Positions 26,145 to 34,273 are shown, counted from the first letter of the stretch. The stretch: DNA of 64,000 bases from Methylobacterium sp. Leaf104 (GCF_001422885.1 NZ_LMMZ01000041.1:62001-126000), one strand, 5' to 3'. Notes: a model not told the origin generated them from the sequence alone. Numbers and translations are program-made.

Positions 26145-27230
26145 ATGCTCGGCCTGTTCCAGCGCAAGGACCGCCTCATCGTCCACGGAAAGACGCCCTA
26201 CAACGCCGAGCCGCCGCTCGATCGCCTGCGGGCCGCCTTCCTGACTGATCAAGCCGACTTCTACGTCCGCAGCCACGGCGACATCCCGGACCTCGACGCC
26301 GACGGCTACCGCCTGACCGTCGACGGGATGGTCGCGACGCCCCTCGACCTCTCCCTCGCCGATCTCAAAGAACGCTTCGCGCCCGTCACCGTGACGGCGG
26401 TGATGCAATGCGCCGGCAACCGCCGGGCCGACATGCTGGCGGTGGCCCCGGTCTCCGGCGACCCGTGGGCGCCCGGCGCCATCGGTAATGCGGAATGGAC
26501 CGGCGTGCGGCTCGCCGACGTGCTGCGCGCGGCCGGCATCAAAGCGGATGATGAGCGCCACGTCGCCTTCGAGAGCCACGACCGGATCGCGGACACGGAC
26601 ACGCGCTTCGGCGCCTCGATCCCGCTCGCCAAGGCGCTGGCGCCCGAGACGCTGCTTGCCTTCGCGATGAACGGCGAGCCTCTCGCCCCCGAGCACGGCC
26701 ATCCGTTACGCGTGGTGGTGCCGGGCTTTGCCGGCATCCGCAGCCCGAAATGGCTCGCCCGGATCACGGTGCAGGACCGGCCCTCCGACAACCCGATGCA
26801 GGCCGACGACTACAAGCTGTTTCCGCCCGACGTGACGGCCGAGACCGCCGACCCGGCCCACGGCATCACCATCGAGGCGATGCCGTTGAACAGCGCGATC
26901 TGCGAGCCCGCCCGCGGCGCTGCGTTGAAGGCCGGCCGGCACGCGATCCGCGGCTACGCCATCGCCAGCGACCGCGCGGTCGCCCGCGTCGACGTCTCGA
27001 CGGATGGCGGCCGCAGCTGGGCGCAAGCCCGGATCAAGCGCGATGCCGACGCGCCCTACGCCTGGACGTTCTGGGAGATCGAGCGCGAACTGACCGCGGG
27101 CGAGCACGAGCTCGCGGTGCGGGCCTGGGATTCCGCCGGCCAGACCCAGCCGGCCGCCCCCGACGACACCTGGAACTACAAGGGTTACCTCAGCGCCGCC
27201 TGGCACCGGGTGCGAGTGACGGTGGCCTGA
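26145..27230 (+). CDS. Second sulfite-oxidase-family molybdopterin protein, no signal peptide
   Basis: A 361-residue protein with the full eukaryotic-type sulfite oxidase layout: oxidoreductase domain with Mo-ligand Cys89 (TAVMQCAGNRRADM), RVVVPGFAGIRSPKWLARI, and a Mo-co dimerisation domain (HAIRGYAIASDRAVARVDVS, TDGGRSW). Unlike SorA it has no Tat or Sec signal, so it is predicted to be cytosolic, and no heme or cytochrome gene is attached; the electron acceptor is unknown. It could oxidise sulfite in the cytosol or act on another oxyanion. ATG 26145 follows AGGAC; ATG 26082 would start inside the terminator hairpin. Convergent with the DUF202 gene, 3 bases apart. Confidence 0.87.
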   Translation: MLGLFQRKDRLIVHGKTPYNAEPPLDRLRAAFLTDQADFYVRSHGDIPDLDADGYRLTVDGMVATPLDLSLADLKERFAPVTVTAVMQCAGNRRADMLAVAPVSGDPWAPGAIGNAEWTGVRLADVLRAAGIKADDERHVAFESHDRIADTDTRFGASIPLAKALAPETLLAFAMNGEPLAPEHGHPLRVVVPGFAGIRSPKWLARITVQDRPSDNPMQADDYKLFPPDVTAETADPAHGITIEAMPLNSAICEPARGAALKAGRHAIRGYAIASDRAVARVDVSTDGGRSWAQARIKRDADAPYAWTFWEIERELTAGEHELAVRAWDSAGQTQPAAPDDTWNYKGYLSAAWHRVRVTVA

Positions 27231-27233
27231 CCC

Positions 27234-27605
27234 TCACGCCCAGAGCAGGGCGGTGGCCGCGAGGCCGGAGATCGCGATGAGCAGGGCCGCAATCCCGACG
27301 GTGAGGAGGCGCGGCATCATCGGGATCTCGGAATGGGCGAGCCGTGCCCGGATCGCCCGGTCCCGCCACACGGCGCCGGCGAATGAGGCGAGCGCGCAGC
27401 CGATCAGCGTCAGCGACAATACCTTCAGCGGCCAGACCGCGAGCACCTCCCGCAGGAAGCGCTGCGCGGCGAGGCCGACGCCTAGGAACGCGAGCCCGGT
27501 GCGAAGCCACGCCACGAAGGTGCGTTCGGCCGCTAGAACCGTCCGATCCTCGGCGAGTCTCACCCGGGGATCGTCGGGGGGCACGGGTTTCGCGAGCTCG
27601 CTCAT
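27234..27605 (-). CDS. DUF202/YidH-family small membrane protein
   Basis: A 123-residue protein with the DUF202 landmark LAEDRTVLAAERTFVAWLRT leading into three membrane helices (about 33-50, 62-80, 98-121). The role of the family is unknown. It is the last gene of the sigma operon, overlapping the LysR gene by four bases. Confidence 0.85.
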   Translation of the reverse strand: MSELAKPVPPDDPRVRLAEDRTVLAAERTFVAWLRTGLAFLGVGLAAQRFLREVLAVWPLKVLSLTLIGCALASFAGAVWRDRAIRARLAHSEIPMMPRLLTVGIAALLIAISGLAATALLWA

Positions 27606-28492
27606 CCGGCATTCGCTGTCGCGATCAGGTCGAGAAGCGCGTCGGCGGCCCGGCTGCGGTAGCGCTCCTTGTGGCGCAGCACCCGGAACGGCCGGCTCGG
27701 TAAGTCGAACGCCGCCCGGACCAGGGTCCCGGCCCGAAGCGCGGCGGCGACCACGGTCTCGGACAGGACGGCGGCCCCGCCCCCGGCCTCGACGGCGGCG
27801 CGGACCGCCTCGTTAGAGGGCAGTTCGAGCGTGACCCGAAGCTGGGCGGCTGCGAGGCCGGCCGCACCCAGGGCCGCCTCGAAGGCCGAGCGGGTTCCCG
27901 ATCCCGCCTCGCGCAGCACCCAATCGACCCCGGCGAGGTTTTCGGGTTCGAGGTGGGTCGCCTCGGCGAAGGCATGGCCAGGGGCGACCACGAGGACCAG
28001 TTGGTCCTGCGCGATGGTCGTGCTCGCGAGCGTCGGGTCGTCCAGCGCCCCCTCGACAAAGCCGAGTTCGGCCTGCCCCGCGCGCACCGCGTCGGCGGCG
28101 TCGGTGGTGTTGCCCACCGCCAACCGGATGGCGATCTCAGGGTAGGCCCGGCGGAAGGCGACGAGGTGGCGCGGCAGCCAGTCGCTGGCGATGGTCTGGC
28201 TGGCATAGAGGGCCAGCGTCCCGCGTCGCATGCCACTGAGGTCGGCGAGCACCAGTTCGGCGGCCTCGGCCCGGGCGAGTACGGCGCGGGCCTCGACGAG
28301 GAACACGCGTCCCGCCTCGGTCAGCTCGATCCCGCGGCCGACCCGGTGAAACAGCTTGGTGGCGTGCCGCCCCTCGATGTTGGCGATCGCCGTGCTGACT
28401 GCCGACTGGACGAGGTTCAGCGCCTCTGCAGCCCGGGTCACGTGCTGCCGCTCCGCCACGGCCACGAAGATGCGGAGTTGGTCGAGGGTCAT
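27602..28492 (-). CDS. LysR-family regulator, CysL/YeiE-like
   Basis: A 296-residue LysR-type regulator: helix-turn-helix at 1-60 (MTLDQLRIFVAVAERQHVTR) and a periplasmic-binding-protein-like effector domain (about 90-290) with GTLALYASQTIASDWLP. It resembles the CysL/YeiE group, which responds to sulfur oxyanions and controls yeiH-type exporters or sulfite reductase; here the nearby yeiH with a repeat upstream is the likely target. It overlaps the anti-sigma gene and the DUF202 gene by four bases each, so it is co-made with the ECF pair. Confidence 0.85.
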   Translation of the reverse strand: MTLDQLRIFVAVAERQHVTRAAEALNLVQSAVSTAIANIEGRHATKLFHRVGRGIELTEAGRVFLVEARAVLARAEAAELVLADLSGMRRGTLALYASQTIASDWLPRHLVAFRRAYPEIAIRLAVGNTTDAADAVRAGQAELGFVEGALDDPTLASTTIAQDQLVLVVAPGHAFAEATHLEPENLAGVDWVLREAGSGTRSAFEAALGAAGLAAAQLRVTLELPSNEAVRAAVEAGGGAAVLSETVVAAALRAGTLVRAAFDLPSRPFRVLRHKERYRSRAADALLDLIATANAG

Positions 28493-29298
28493 GGTTGCCG
28501 CGGCGGAACCGGCAATCCACGGACCTGCGCGTCAACCGCCTGCGCGACGGTCAACAGCCGCGCCTCGTCGGTGCGACCCGTCACGACGTAGGACATGCCG
28601 CCATCGACCCAGGAGAAGGCAGCGACATCGCCCTCGCGGGCGAAGCGGAACACCGTGCGGCCATCCGCATCGCCCACGCGGCTGTAGAGCGTCAGCCGGG
28701 TGCCGTGATCGTCATCGTACATCAGCATCGCGGCGGATTCGGAACCCGCCGGCAGCAGCCGGCCGCCCATCAGGCGGAAGCCGTAGGCCGTGAGGTCGGG
28801 GGTGGTCACCGCCCGGCCGAGGCGCTTCGAGAGCCACGTCACGAGGTGCGGCTTCTCGTCGGCGCGCACCTCCACCGGATGCACCGCCTCGACCACGTAG
28901 GTGCGGAAGGCCGCCACTGCGTCGTCGGTCGCCGGCTCGGTTCGCGCGAGCGTGACCGTGGGTACCTGCCGCACGGCATGGCCGAACCAGCCGGCGGCAC
29001 CGCCGACCGCGAGGCAGAGCACGGCCGCAGCCGCGACCGGAAGCCAGCGCCCGGTTATCGGGCGATGTCGCGAGCGGATATTGGCGACCCTGAGCCGCGC
29101 CGGGATCGCCTCCTCGGCGATCGGCGCGAGGCGGGCACGCAAGCGCTCGCGCAAGGCGCGATCCGCCGAGACCTCGGCCGCCCGCGCGGGATTTCCCCTG
29201 AGCCATGCCTCGACCAGCGCCTGCCGCTCCGGTTCCAGACGACCGTCGATCAGGCCGTGCAGGTCGTCCTCGCCGACCGGGCGCGGATCCCCGCTCAT
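28489..29298 (-). CDS. Membrane anti-sigma factor
   Basis: A 269-residue anti-sigma factor. The cytosolic N terminus (about 1-83) has a zinc-less anti-sigma-like helix set (EDDLHGLIDGRLEPERQALV), followed by one membrane helix at 84-107 and a periplasmic domain (about 110-269) that could sense the signal. It overlaps the ECF sigma gene by ATGA, the usual sign of a sigma/anti-sigma pair, and resembles transmembrane regulators of RpoE-type ECFs (COG5662). Confidence 0.88.
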   Translation of the reverse strand: MSGDPRPVGEDDLHGLIDGRLEPERQALVEAWLRGNPARAAEVSADRALRERLRARLAPIAEEAIPARLRVANIRSRHRPITGRWLPVAAAAVLCLAVGGAAGWFGHAVRQVPTVTLARTEPATDDAVAAFRTYVVEAVHPVEVRADEKPHLVTWLSKRLGRAVTTPDLTAYGFRLMGGRLLPAGSESAAMLMYDDDHGTRLTLYSRVGDADGRTVFRFAREGDVAAFSWVDGGMSYVVTGRTDEARLLTVAQAVDAQVRGLPVPPRQP

Positions 29299-29804
29299 TT
29301 TACCCTCCTCAACAAGCCGGTTCGGCCCGTTTCCAGAAAACTTCGCATCCGCTCCCGGGCTCGGCTTAACCGCGACATCACCGTGCCGAGCGGTACTCCG
29401 AGCACCTGGGCCGCTTCCGCATAAGACAGATCCTCAACCGCGACGAGCAGCAGCACCGAGCGCTGCTCCTCGGGCAGCGCATCGAGCCCGGTGAGCACGT
29501 CACGGGCTCCCATAGCGGTCTCGGGGTCGGCACCCGGATCAGGCACCTGCTCCAAAGCCTCCGCGCCGAGATCGACGCCGCGCCGGCCCCGGCGTCGAAC
29601 AGTGCCGAGGAACAGGTTGCGCTCGATCGTGAACAGCCAGGCCCGCAGGTCGCCGTCGCGGCGGCGTCCGGACCAGCCGGACAACGCCCGCTCCAAAGTG
29701 TCCTGGACGAGGTCGTCCGCCGCTTCGCGGTCCCGTAACAGCGCGACGGCGTAGCGCCGCAACGCTGGGATCTGCGGTTCGATGAGGGCAGCGATCTCGT
29801 CCAC
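29295..29804 (-). CDS. ECF sigma factor
   Basis: A 169-residue RpoE-type sigma-70 factor. Region 2 is LLRDREAADDLVQDTLERAL and the following DLRAWLFTIERNLF; region 4 is LPEEQRSVLLLVAVEDLSYA followed by EAAQVLGVPLGTVMSRLSRA. It is predicted to read the GGAATA-N14-GCATCT promoters, including the one ahead of its own operon. Rhizobial ECF factors RpoE1/RpoE4 have been tied to sulfite stress, which fits the linked sorAB. It is 13 bases downstream of the COG4315 gene and overlaps the anti-sigma gene. Confidence 0.93.
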   Translation of the reverse strand: MDEIAALIEPQIPALRRYAVALLRDREAADDLVQDTLERALSGWSGRRRDGDLRAWLFTIERNLFLGTVRRRGRRGVDLGAEALEQVPDPGADPETAMGARDVLTGLDALPEEQRSVLLLVAVEDLSYAEAAQVLGVPLGTVMSRLSRARERMRSFLETGRTGLLRRVK

Positions 29805-29817
29805 GAGGCTTTACCGA

Positions 29818-30201
29818 TCAGGGCTTGGCGATGTGCCATGCACCGTTGAGGAATCCGTCGCCGGTGATGTCGCCGGGCTTCGTATCCTTGGCGAAGGTGT
29901 AGAGCGGCTTGCCCTTATAGGCCCACTGCATCGTGCCGTCGTCCCGCGTCACCATCGTCCAGTCGCCACTAGCAGCCGAGCCGGGCGCCGCCATCAGGGC
30001 GGGCCAGTTGGCGGCGCAGGGGCCGTTGCACATCGACTTGCCGCCCATGTCCTTGTCGAAGGTGTAGAGGGTCATGCTCTTGGCATCGACGAGCGCCGGC
30101 CCCTTGGCAGTCTCGGCCGTCATCGCAGGCGCAGCGGCCTGGGCGGCGACGGCGGAGAAGGCGAAGGCCGCAAAGGCGGCGCGGATCAGCATGGTGCGCA
30201 T
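29818..30201 (-). CDS. COG4315-type exported repeat protein
   Basis: A 127-residue exported protein: signal peptide MRTMLIRAAFAAFAFSAVAA (cut near AQA-AA), then two copies of the family motif (MTLYTFDKDMGGKSMCNGPC and KPLYTFAKDTKPGDITGDG). These secreted lipoprotein-like proteins commonly sit next to ECF sigma operons; their function is unknown. First gene of the five-gene ECF operon. Confidence 0.88.
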   Translation of the reverse strand: MRTMLIRAAFAAFAFSAVAAQAAAPAMTAETAKGPALVDAKSMTLYTFDKDMGGKSMCNGPCAANWPALMAAPGSAASGDWTMVTRDDGTMQWAYKGKPLYTFAKDTKPGDITGDGFLNGAWHIAKP

Positions 30202-30241
30202 GAGTGAGGTCTCCGGCGGTCGACCATGACCGCATTGGGAG

Positions 30242-30267
30242 AGATGCCGAACGGGCGCGTCTATTCC
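30242..30267 (-). promoter_or_regulatory. ECF-type promoter of the sigma operon
   Basis: On the minus strand GGAATA (30262-30267), 14 bases, GCATCT (30242-30247), 41 bases before the COG4315 start. It implies positive autoregulation of the sigma factor. Confidence 0.75.
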
Positions 30268-30325
30268 ACTGACATTTGGAAAAGATCGATCACATCGGCA
30301 GGGCCGCGAATTCGTCCCCGGCCAG

Positions 30326-30351
30326 GGAATAAAACCGTTTCCCCGGCATCT
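30326..30351 (+). promoter_or_regulatory. ECF-type promoter of the DUF305/propeller operon
   Basis: GGAATA (30326-30331), 14 bases, GCATCT (30346-30351), 33 bases before the DUF305 start. With the minus-strand site at 30242 it forms a back-to-back pair 58 bases apart. Confidence 0.75.
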
Positions 30352-30383
30352 CTCCCCTCGACAACGAACAGGGAGGACGGCTC

Positions 30384-30839
30384 ATGCGCGGAGCATTGGG
30401 ATTTGCGCTCACGGCCGCCGTGATGGCCGGCGGCCTCGTCGGCGGCCGGATGATGATGCCCCCGACGCTGGCCGCTGCCGAGCCGCCGGCCGTCGTCTCC
30501 GCGTCCTTCGACGCGGTGATGGCGCAGTCGATGACGCGGATGCATGCCGACATGATGGTCCCGCCCTCGGGCGATCCGGACCGCGACTTCGCCGCGATGA
30601 TGATCCCGCACCACGAGGGCGCGATCGCGATGGCCCAGGCGGAGCTGCTCTACGGCAAGGATCCGGTCCTGCGCCGCCTCGCGCAGGGGATCATCGTCGA
30701 ACAGGGCCAGGAGATCGCGGTGATGCGCCGGGCGCTCGCCGATCTCCCTCCCGCGCCGGATTCGTCCGCCGCAGCCGCCCACCTTCACCACCATGGCACG
30801 GCCCCTGCCGCCGAGATGCCTTCGGAGATCTGCCGATGA
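30384..30839 (+). CDS. DUF305 exported protein
   Basis: A 151-residue ferritin-like helical protein of the DUF305 family with the landmark AAMMIPHHEGAIAMAQAEL, whose His and Met residues likely bind metal. The N terminus (ALGFALTAAVMAGGLVGG) is a signal or anchor. A His-rich tail (AHLHHHG) ends the protein. DUF305 genes often accompany copper or redox genes. GGGAGG lies before the ATG; the stop overlaps the next start (ATGA), so it is coupled to the second propeller gene. Confidence 0.88.
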   Translation: MRGALGFALTAAVMAGGLVGGRMMMPPTLAAAEPPAVVSASFDAVMAQSMTRMHADMMVPPSGDPDRDFAAMMIPHHEGAIAMAQAELLYGKDPVLRRLAQGIIVEQGQEIAVMRRALADLPPAPDSSAAAAHLHHHGTAPAAEMPSEICR

Positions 30840-32272
30840 AGACCGCCCTCACCCTCCTCGCGCTCGCGCTGCTCTCCGGCTCGGCTCTCGCCGGGCAGGC
30901 CCCGGGCGCAGCCTCCGCACCGGACGTGCCGGTCAGCGGCAGGGACCGGTTCTACACCTCGGACCAGTTCTCCAACACGGTCTCGGTGGTCGATCCCGCC
31001 GCCAACGTCCTGCTCGGCGTGATCCGGCTCGGCGACCCGACGCCGATGAACCTGAGCCCGCTCTATCGCGGCCAGCTCCTCGTCCACGGCATGGGCTTCT
31101 CGCCCGACCACAGGACGCTGCTCGCGGTCTCGATCGGTTCGAACTCCGTGAGCTTCATCGACACGGCGACCAACACGGTCCGCCACACGGCCTATGTCGG
31201 CCGCGCGCCGCACGAGGCCTTCTTCACGCCGGACGGCCGGGAGGCCTGGGTGAGCGTGCGCGGCGAGGACTACATCGCCGTACTCGATGCCGCGACCGCC
31301 AAGGAGACGCGCCGGATCACCGTGCCGAACGGGCCCGGCATGACGATCTTCTCGCCGGACGGCGCCTACGGCTATGTCTGCTCCAGCTTCAGCCCCGAGA
31401 CGGTGGTGATCGACACGAAGACCCACACCATCGTCGGGCGCGTGAAGCAGGAGAGCCCGTTCTGCCCCGACATCGCCGCGACACCGGACGGCAAGCAGGT
31501 GTGGTTGACCCTCAAGGATGTCGGCCGGACCCAGGTGTTCTCTGCGACGCCGCCCTTCGCGCCGCTGAAGACCATCGAGACCGGGCCGATCACCAACCAC
31601 GTCAACATCGTCTCGACCAAGGCCGGCCAGTTCGCCTACGTGACGATCGGCGGCCTGAACCAGGTCAAGGTGTTCCGCACCGACGACTTCACCCAGGTCG
31701 CCACCATCCCGACCGGCGCCCTGCCGCACGGGCTCTGGCCCTCGGGCGACGGCAGCCGCGTCTATGTCGGCCTAGAGAACGCCGACAAGGCGGCGGTGAT
31801 CGACACCGCATCGAACACCGTGATCGCCGAGGTTCCGATCGGCCAGGGGCCGCAGGGCGTGGCCTACGTCCCGAACGCCGTGCCGGAGGGGGACGGAAAG
31901 CAGAACCTCCAGCCGCTGGGCGCAGCCGGCAAGACCAGCGCGCTGACGCTCGCAGGCACCGATGGCAAGCCGGCGACGCAGGTGACCCTGTTCGACCAGG
32001 GCGTGCTGCAGACCCTGCAGGCCGCGGTCACGGGACTGGCGCCGAAGACGCCGTTCGTCCTGGCGCTCGCCGCCGATCCGAAGGGGGCCGCCGGCCTGGA
32101 GCCGCTCGCCGCCTTCATGACCAACCCGGCCGGCGCGGCCATCGTCAACGCCATCGGCCCGATCCGCCAGATCACCCGCACGGATGCCGGCGCGAGCCGG
32201 CGCTACCTCGTGGTGGTCTCGGGCAAGCCCGGTGAACTCGGCGGCGTCGTCCAGATGCAGACTGTGGATTGA
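30836..32272 (+). CDS. Second exported YncE-like beta-propeller protein
   Basis: A 478-residue protein: signal peptide (MKTALTLLALALLSGSALA), then about seven blades with repeated PDG and IDT motifs (SPDHRTLLAVSIGSNSVSFI, TPDGREAWVSVRGEDYIAVL, DGSRVYVGLENADKAAVIDT). An extra C-terminal domain (about 370-478, KTSALTLAGTDGKPATQVTL) has no clear family. It is a paralogue of the propeller at 25083 but is paired with DUF305 rather than sorAB. Probably periplasmic; a partner or sensor role is inference. Confidence 0.86.
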   Translation: MKTALTLLALALLSGSALAGQAPGAASAPDVPVSGRDRFYTSDQFSNTVSVVDPAANVLLGVIRLGDPTPMNLSPLYRGQLLVHGMGFSPDHRTLLAVSIGSNSVSFIDTATNTVRHTAYVGRAPHEAFFTPDGREAWVSVRGEDYIAVLDAATAKETRRITVPNGPGMTIFSPDGAYGYVCSSFSPETVVIDTKTHTIVGRVKQESPFCPDIAATPDGKQVWLTLKDVGRTQVFSATPPFAPLKTIETGPITNHVNIVSTKAGQFAYVTIGGLNQVKVFRTDDFTQVATIPTGALPHGLWPSGDGSRVYVGLENADKAAVIDTASNTVIAEVPIGQGPQGVAYVPNAVPEGDGKQNLQPLGAAGKTSALTLAGTDGKPATQVTLFDQGVLQTLQAAVTGLAPKTPFVLALAADPKGAAGLEPLAAFMTNPAGAAIVNAIGPIRQITRTDAGASRRYLVVVSGKPGELGGVVQMQTVD

Positions 32273-32638
32273 ACGGGCGGCCTCACGAGCGCGGGAAGCG
32301 GGAATCCGAGAGCATGCGTTCGCAGCGCGCGTCCGGCTGCAACGTCTGCTTTCGAGGCCGCCGTTAGATTGCTCCTATGACCTAGTTGGGTCGGAGGCGG
32401 AACGTCCGCTTCAGGGCGAAGGGTCAGGGTCCGCTTCCCACCAGTTGCGACTTCGCAGGTGGGTACCAAGCGTCAGGTTCGGACCACTAGATCGGGACAC
32501 GCCCCGACCGGCAGCTTCTCCAGCGTAGAGGAAGGTGCCGCGAAGAGGCGACGCGTCAGTCGAGTGCTTTCGACCAGCTCATCTCCTCCCCCCGTTACTC
32601 CTATCCAGTGTAACGCGGAAATTGCGAACTTTCAGGCT
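32273..32638. other. Intergenic region carrying the right-hand long repeat
   Basis: About 370 bases after the sulfite module without a supported gene. It holds short words shared with the left repeat (AAGCGGACC-type, GTCGCAA-type on the opposite strand) and the 28-bp repeat at 32465-32493. Confidence 0.5.
32465..32493 (-). repeat. Right copy of 28-bp inverted repeat
   Basis: Reverse complement begins CTAGTGGTC and ends CTTGGTACC, matching 20969-20997 with one internal mismatch. The pair encloses 11.5 kb with the sulfite genes; no transposase is found inside. Confidence 0.75.
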
Positions 32639-32974
32639 TCAGGGATCCAGCCCGAGACGGGCCGCCAGGGCCGCTGAGACGGCCTCCCGGCGGTAGATGA
32701 CGGGGTTCTTCCCGGCTGCTAGGCCCCGCTTTGTGCGTGCCTTGAGCGCGGCCGCCGCCGCTAGGATGACCGCACCCGCGTCGATCGGGCTCGCGAGGCG
32801 GTACCCCTTGGGAGCGCCTGCAATGACGACCGCCAGCCCGTCGGCGATCGCGCGGTCGAGCGTCGCCGGATCCGGCGCGCCCGCCTCCGCTGCCCGGGCG
32901 CGGGAGGCAGCCTTGGCGGCGCGGTTGGCCTCGCGTGCACGGGCGGCCGAGAATGAGGGGCGGGGAGTGCTCAT
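32639..32974 (-). CDS. Small Ala-rich protein of the integrative element
   Basis: A 111-residue soluble protein of unknown family, Ala/Arg-rich at the N terminus (ARAREANRAAKAASRARAAE) with a more ordered C-terminal part (AIADGLAVVIAGAPKGYRLA, GKNPVIYRREAVSAALAARL). The start is placed at ATG 32974; no strong ribosome site. It is the first minus-strand gene of the element. Confidence 0.5.
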   Translation of the reverse strand: MSTPRPSFSAARAREANRAAKAASRARAAEAGAPDPATLDRAIADGLAVVIAGAPKGYRLASPIDAGAVILAAAAALKARTKRGLAAGKNPVIYRREAVSAALAARLGLDP

Positions 32975-33281
32975 GGGCGGATGATGCCGTGACGAGGTGC
33001 AAGGCACCATGACATGTCACGCCCTCGACACCCTCTCGGCACGCCCTCGTGCGCACCTCGTGCTGAGCGCAGCATTTCCTCAGCATATTTTTGGGCGTTT
33101 CAGTTTTCCACATCGGCGATTCATCAAGAGCGAAATCCGCAATCACTCAGGACGCGTGCTGCAGCACCCCCGGAAACGGATCGTTCACCATGCCGTGTGG
33201 ATCCCTTCGACTTCGGGTTGACGGGGAGTCCCGGCCAGGCGCGAATTGAGTCGTGAGATCGCCCCGCCCGGAGAGAAGCCG

Positions 33282-33623
33282 ATGTCCCACGAGACCCGTT
33301 CCTTCACCGTCGACAGCTCCTTCCGCGTCGCGCAGGGCCTCGCCCTCGGGCACTCCGCCGTGGCGGGGGCCTTCGACGGCCTGCGCGAGTTCCAGCGCCA
33401 GCGCGACCTCGCCGACCTCGGCGCCGTCGAGGCCGTCGCCCGGGAGCTCCACCGCGTCCGCCGGCTACTCGCTGCCGCGCAGGCCGAGACCGCCGCCGCG
33501 CGCGCCGAGGTCGCCACCCTGGAGCGCGCCGTCGACGGCGAGCGCGCCCGTGCCGACCGGGCCGAGGCGAACCTCGCTCGCCTCGTCGAGGCCGTCCGCG
33601 ACGGCCGCATCCGGGCACAGTAA
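33282..33623 (+). CDS. Small coiled-coil protein
   Basis: A 113-residue protein of unknown family with a long heptad-type helix in the second half (VEAVARELHRVRRLLAAAQA, then ATLERAVDGERARADRAEAN). GGAGAG precedes the ATG. It ends just before a strong terminator hairpin. Confidence 0.65.
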   Translation: MSHETRSFTVDSSFRVAQGLALGHSAVAGAFDGLREFQRQRDLADLGAVEAVARELHRVRRLLAAAQAETAAARAEVATLERAVDGERARADRAEANLARLVEAVRDGRIRAQ

Positions 33624-33649
33624 AGCCCGCCGGGGCGATCCGGCGGGCT
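33624..33649. terminator. Bidirectional terminator between convergent genes
   Basis: AGCCCGCCGG / CCGGCGGGCT, a 10-bp perfect stem with a 6-base loop, one base after the stop of the coiled-coil gene and 25 bases from the stop of the convergent gene. Confidence 0.7.
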
Positions 33650-33673
33650 CGGTCGTCGGCAGGGTCCGAGGCG

Positions 33674-34273
33674 TCAGCGGCGGGGGCCAGCCGGGGCGCT
33701 CGCGTAGCACTCCTCCATCGTGAGGCCTGCCAAGGCCAGCTTGTCGACGAGGTCCATCTCCTGCGCGGGCGCCGCCGCCTCAGCCGCCGGCTTGTTCCTG
33801 TTGCCGCCCGAGGACGATCCGCCCTTGCCGGCCGCGCCGTCCTTGCCCGCCGCCGTCTGGATCGGGAGCGCAACGATCGCCGCGGGCGTGACGAGGCCGA
33901 GCTCGCACCGCATGCGGCCTTCGGGACCGCCAAGGACATGCTGCTCCAGGATCCGCGCCGGCGCGCGCCACGCCGCGAAAAGTTGCTCGCGCGTCAGCCT
34001 GTCGAGCCACGCGGCGATGAGCGGCGGCAGGGCGGGGATCGCCTCGTCGCTGGGCTTCGTGCCGACGACCCGGCGCCGGGCGTGCTCGCGGATGAGCAGG
34101 CCGAGGACGTACTGGCCGTCGTCGATCGGGGCCTCGTCGTCCCCATCCCGATCGGCGAGCGCCGCCGCGGCCATCACCGCCGCCGGGTTGGGCGGGCCCC
34201 CGAAACCCAACATCCGGAAGGGGGCCGACAGGGCGGCGGCGAGGGCGGCGAGCAGGGCGTAGAGGATGCGCAC
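33674..34273 (-). CDS. Unknown element protein with N-terminal membrane helix
   Basis: A 199-residue protein, GTG start 34273 with AAGGAC upstream. Residues 2-20 form a membrane or signal helix (RILYALLAALAAALSAPFRM), followed by a soluble domain (PLIAAWLDRLTREQLFAAWR) and a Gly/Ser/Asn-rich linker before a helical end (MDLVDKLALAGLTMEECYAS). No family recognised; the end resembles short phage or plasmid assembly proteins only in general composition. Confidence 0.55.
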   Translation of the reverse strand: MRILYALLAALAAALSAPFRMLGFGGPPNPAAVMAAAALADRDGDDEAPIDDGQYVLGLLIREHARRRVVGTKPSDEAIPALPPLIAAWLDRLTREQLFAAWRAPARILEQHVLGGPEGRMRCELGLVTPAAIVALPIQTAAGKDGAAGKGGSSSGGNRNKPAAEAAAPAQEMDLVDKLALAGLTMEECYASAPAGPRR

